Below, piece after piece: positions 62,875 to 64,000 of a DNA stretch of 64,000 nt. The notes under the pieces are model-generated. The model was given only the letters and a program-made list of their open reading frames with translations, was not told the origin of the DNA and did not search any database. Both the position numbers and the translations under genes were made by a program. Source of the DNA: Acanthosepion lycidas (lineage: Eukaryota; Mollusca; Cephalopoda; Sepiida; Sepiidae); the NCBI GenBank assembly GCA_963932145.1, contig CAWVQA010000053.1:124001-188000 (forward strand). The letters run 5' to 3'. Position 1 is the stretch's first letter. Each line of letters begins with the position of its first letter.

Positions 62875-64000
62875 TTGACTTCAAATTCATACCGTGATCG
62901 TAGCATGCATGGAATCGACTCATATCACTTGGATTTCACTGAAAAAGATTGTGGGCAGAAAATGGGTGATCTCTGTACATTTCTCTTCTGTTTCCTATTT
63001 ATATTTCTATTTTACCTCCTTCAATTTAGCATTATGAACAGGGAAAGACCTAATCTAAAATCTGCACAAAAATATTTTGCATTCAAATTCATACCGTGAT
63101 CGTATCATGCATGAACTCGACTCATATGACTGGGATTTCCATGAAAAAGATTGTGGGCCGAAAATGGGTGATCACTGTACATTTCTCTTCTGTTTCCTAT
63201 TTATATTTATATTTTACCTCCTCAATTTGGCATTATGGCCAGGTAAAGACTTAATCTAAGATCTGCACAAAAATATTTTGCCTTCAAATTCATACCTTGA
63301 TCGTAGCATGCATGGACTCGACTCATATGACTGGGATTTCCATGAAAAAGATTGTTGGCCGAAAATGGGTGATCACTGTACATTTCTCTTCTGTTTCCTA
63401 TTTATATTTATATTTTACTTCCTCAATTTAACATTATGGTCAGGGAAAGACGTAATCTAAGAATTGCAAAAAAATATTTTGCCATCAAATTCATACCGTG
63501 ATCGTAGCATGAATGGACTCGACTCGTATGACTGGGATTTCCAAGAAAATGATTTTGGGCAGAAAATGGGTGATCACTGTACATTTCTCTTCTGTTTTCT
63601 ATTTATATTTCTATTTTACTTCCTCAATTTAGCATTATGAACAGGGAAAGACCTAATCTAAGATCTGCAAAAAAATATTTTGCCTTCAAATTCATACCGT
63701 GATCGTAGCAGGCATGGACTCGACTCATATGACTGGGATTTCCATGAAAAAGATTGTGGGCTTAAAATGGGTGATCACTGTACATTTCTCTTCTGGTTCC
63801 TATTTATATTTCTATTTGACTTCCTCAATTTAGCATTATGAACAGGGAAAGACCTAATCTAAAATCTGCACAAAAATATTTTGCATTCAAATTCATACCG
63901 TGATCGTATCATGCATGAACTCGACTCATATGACTGGGATTTCCATGAAAAAGATTGTGGGCCGAAAATGGGTGATCACTGTACATTTCTCTTCTGTTTC
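62875..64000. repeat. 4-monomer HOR (804 bp) running off the right edge
   Basis: The unit at 63881-64000 is identical over all its 120 visible bases to 63077-63196, both with TTGCATTCAAATTC and GTATCATGCATGAACTCG. The preceding tail ATGAACAGGGAAAGACC also matches. The offset is exactly 804 bp (63077, 63278, 63479, 63680, then 63881). The array plainly continues beyond the window. The leading unit 62875 has one extra base (CTCCTTCAATTT). Confidence 0.88.

Larger units (their letters stand above)
1..64000. repeat. 201-bp satellite tandem array filling the window
   Basis: The same roughly 201-bp unit repeats head to tail from the first base to the last, always in the same orientation. Using the TTG of the ATTTTGCCTTC landmark as monomer position 1, I placed 317 complete units between 168 and 63880 plus a partial unit at each end. 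Mean spacing is 200.99 bp, and about 64 units differ in net length, mostly by 1-6 bp. Neighbouring units differ at a few percent of positions, while copies within a higher-order block can exceed 99% identity. No unrelated sequence interrupts the array. Arrays of this length and purity are known from eukaryotic heterochromatin. The family is not one I recognise, and centromeric versus other location cannot be decided from sequence alone. Confidence 0.99.

Noticed and set aside
1-64000. CRISPR array
   Set aside because: Repeats are directly adjacent and about 201 bp long with no unique spacers and no cas genes; this is a tandem satellite.
1-64000. tRNA, 5S rRNA or other repeated RNA gene cluster
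   Set aside because: I saw no A-box/B-box pair, no cloverleaf and no recognisable rRNA motif in the monomer.
1-64000. Transposon or retrotransposon insertion
   Set aside because: The repeat phase is continuous; the only insertion above 4 bp is the 57-bp satellite-derived duplication at 31320-31433.
1-64000. Telomeric or subtelomeric microsatellite
   Set aside because: No short G-rich telomere-like tandem repeat occurs anywhere in the window.

Overview
The whole 64-kb window is one uninterrupted head-to-tail tandem array (satellite DNA). The monomer is 201 bp, about 37% G+C in a near-consensus copy, and every copy has the same orientation. I walked the repeat phase by hand from end to end: 317 complete monomers fill 168-63880, with a 167-nt partial copy at the left end and a 120-nt partial copy at the right end. 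About 64 of the 317 have a net length other than 201 bp. I see no unique sequence, transposon, RNA gene, telomere motif, inversion or credible protein-coding gene. This kind of sequence is typical of eukaryotic constitutive heterochromatin (centromeric, pericentromeric or subtelomeric). I do not recognise the satellite family and cannot name the organism.

The array is not uniform. It is a patchwork of local higher-order repeats (HORs), each homogenised over 0.4-3 kb with a different multimer size. From left to right: a 10-monomer HOR of 2010 bp (480-4520); 1005- and 804-bp mosaics (4521-8005); a 9-monomer HOR of 1812 bp with one shortened and one truncated copy (8006-11833); a 7-monomer HOR whose inner three monomers are duplicated again (12638-16439), with a related 803-bp 4-monomer unit (17244-18447); a roughly 2.9-kb duplication with two near-identical copies 4218 bp apart (21242-24150 and 25460-28368); an 8-monomer HOR of 1607 bp (32762-35975); a 7-monomer unit (40597-43012); a clean dimer HOR (56855-57853); a second dimer (62073-62874); and a 4-monomer unit that runs off the right edge (63077-64000). 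Blocks between these are more diverged single monomers.

The most informative signal is mechanistic. Several monomers are hybrids of two other local types, exactly where one HOR copy is shorter than its neighbour. This is what unequal exchange inside monomers predicts. There is also one out-of-register event, a 57-bp insertion at 31320-31433. Indels recur at a few sites: a poly-A run, a GACTCGACTC 5-bp tandem, a GAAAAAG run and an A/T-rich tract.

Because 201 = 3 x 67, each monomer shows the same open frame of about 60 codons, closed by one TAA at a fixed position. Many hypothetical ORFs therefore appear, but I judge them to be artefacts of periodicity. There are no genes here to act together; any role of the array would be structural or chromatin-related, and that is inference.
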